Shown: positions 15,077 through 15,265 of the stretch, one piece after another
Layout of the letters: each line of letters begins with the position of its first letter
How positions within the stretch are numbered: position 1 is the stretch's first letter
Assembly: GCA_029564465.1 (NCBI GenBank)
Contig: JAKQPY010000273.1
Span: forward strand, 1-15,265
Reading direction: 5' to 3'
Source of the DNA: JAGOEF01 sp029564465
Lineage (GTDB): Bacteria > Bacteroidota > Bacteroidia > Bacteroidales > ML635J-15
DNA: 15,265 nt
Notes under the pieces: generated by a model
Seen by the model: the letters and a program-made list of their open reading frames with translations, nothing else
What the model was told of the DNA's origin: nothing
Databases searched by the model: none
Position numbers and translations under genes: made by a program

Positions 15077-15265
15077 TTAATTTTTGCCGGAAATCTGAGT
15101 TTTATATTGCATTGGGGTTAAACCGGTAAAACTTTTGAATACGGTAAAAAATGTAGTCTTACTGTTGAAGCCGCAATCGTAACCAATGGCCTCAATCGAG
15201 AGTTTATCGTTGCTCCGGTCGGTGAGCATGGCTTTGGCTTTTTCGATACGATACTCGTTTACAAA
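15077..15265 (-). CDS. AraC-family transcriptional regulator, C-terminal part (cut by window edge)
   Basis: The 62 C-terminal residues are visible; the rest lies outside the window. They cover most of the AraC/XylS DNA-binding domain. The end of the first helix-turn-helix reads YRIEKAKAMLTD. The second includes SIEAIGYDCGFNSKTTFFTVFKSFTGLTPMQYK, the standard family signature (GF-N-S-x-x-x-F-F--FK---G-TP--Y). The translation stays in frame to the window edge and ends in TAA at 15077. It is on the same strand and directly upstream of the barrel-MMPL-DUF2141-LolA operon, with 175 bases between, so it is a candidate regulator of that operon. The sensor domain, which would hint at the inducer, cannot be seen. 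The final CGFNSKTTFFTVFKSFTG form resembles AraC domains attached to large membrane or two-component sensors in Bacteroidota, so a long protein is possible. Confidence 0.9.
   Translation of the reverse strand, partial: FVNEYRIEKAKAMLTDRSNDKLSIEAIGYDCGFNSKTTFFTVFKSFTGLTPMQYKTQISGKN

Overview
The window reads as the chromosome of a Bacteroidota bacterium, probably class Bacteroidia. The reasons are GldI-type FKBP lipoproteins, AQ-type signal peptide ends, TAnnTTTG-like promoter boxes with no strong Shine-Dalgarno sequences, a REC-REC-PEP-synthase-like protein of a type common in that phylum, and two small repeat proteins of the DUF6150 / 7(1) septoil-knot kind. Genes are tightly packed: no gap without a gene exceeds about 175 bases. 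There are no tRNA or rRNA genes, insertion sequences or CRISPR arrays.

Left part (52-4062, + strand): five genes that all overlap their neighbours by 4-14 bases. They encode a DHH/DHHA1 phosphoesterase (NrnA type), three FKBP-type peptidyl-prolyl isomerase lipoproteins (one single-domain and GldI-like, two tandem-domain) and NadD. The three FKBPs keep different amounts of the active site; only the middle one has a full canonical set.

Middle (4055-10095): a 1003-residue protein on the minus strand carries two receiver domains (the first without its phospho-acceptor Asp) followed by a PEP-synthase-like ATP-grasp domain, without a visible phosphohistidine or PEP-binding domain. Across a 55-base divergent promoter region lie two small exported paralogues, overlapping by one base. 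Each has six copies of a short motif at the same 13-13-16-13-13 residue spacing, but the motif is YKSDA in the first and EYQA in the second. An AsmA-like membrane-anchored protein follows 26 bases later.

Right part (10146-15265, minus strand): an AraC-type regulator (cut by the window edge), then an outer-membrane barrel, an RND/MMPL transporter of the HAE3 type, a DUF2141 protein and a LolA-like periplasmic protein. The last four form an operon that looks like a complete inner membrane-periplasm-outer membrane route for a lipid or other hydrophobic molecule. The substrate cannot be read from the sequence.

The strongest candidate for something unusual is the knot-like repeat pair, where the repeated motif differs between the two proteins in every repeat while the linkers between repeats remain recognisably homologous position by position.
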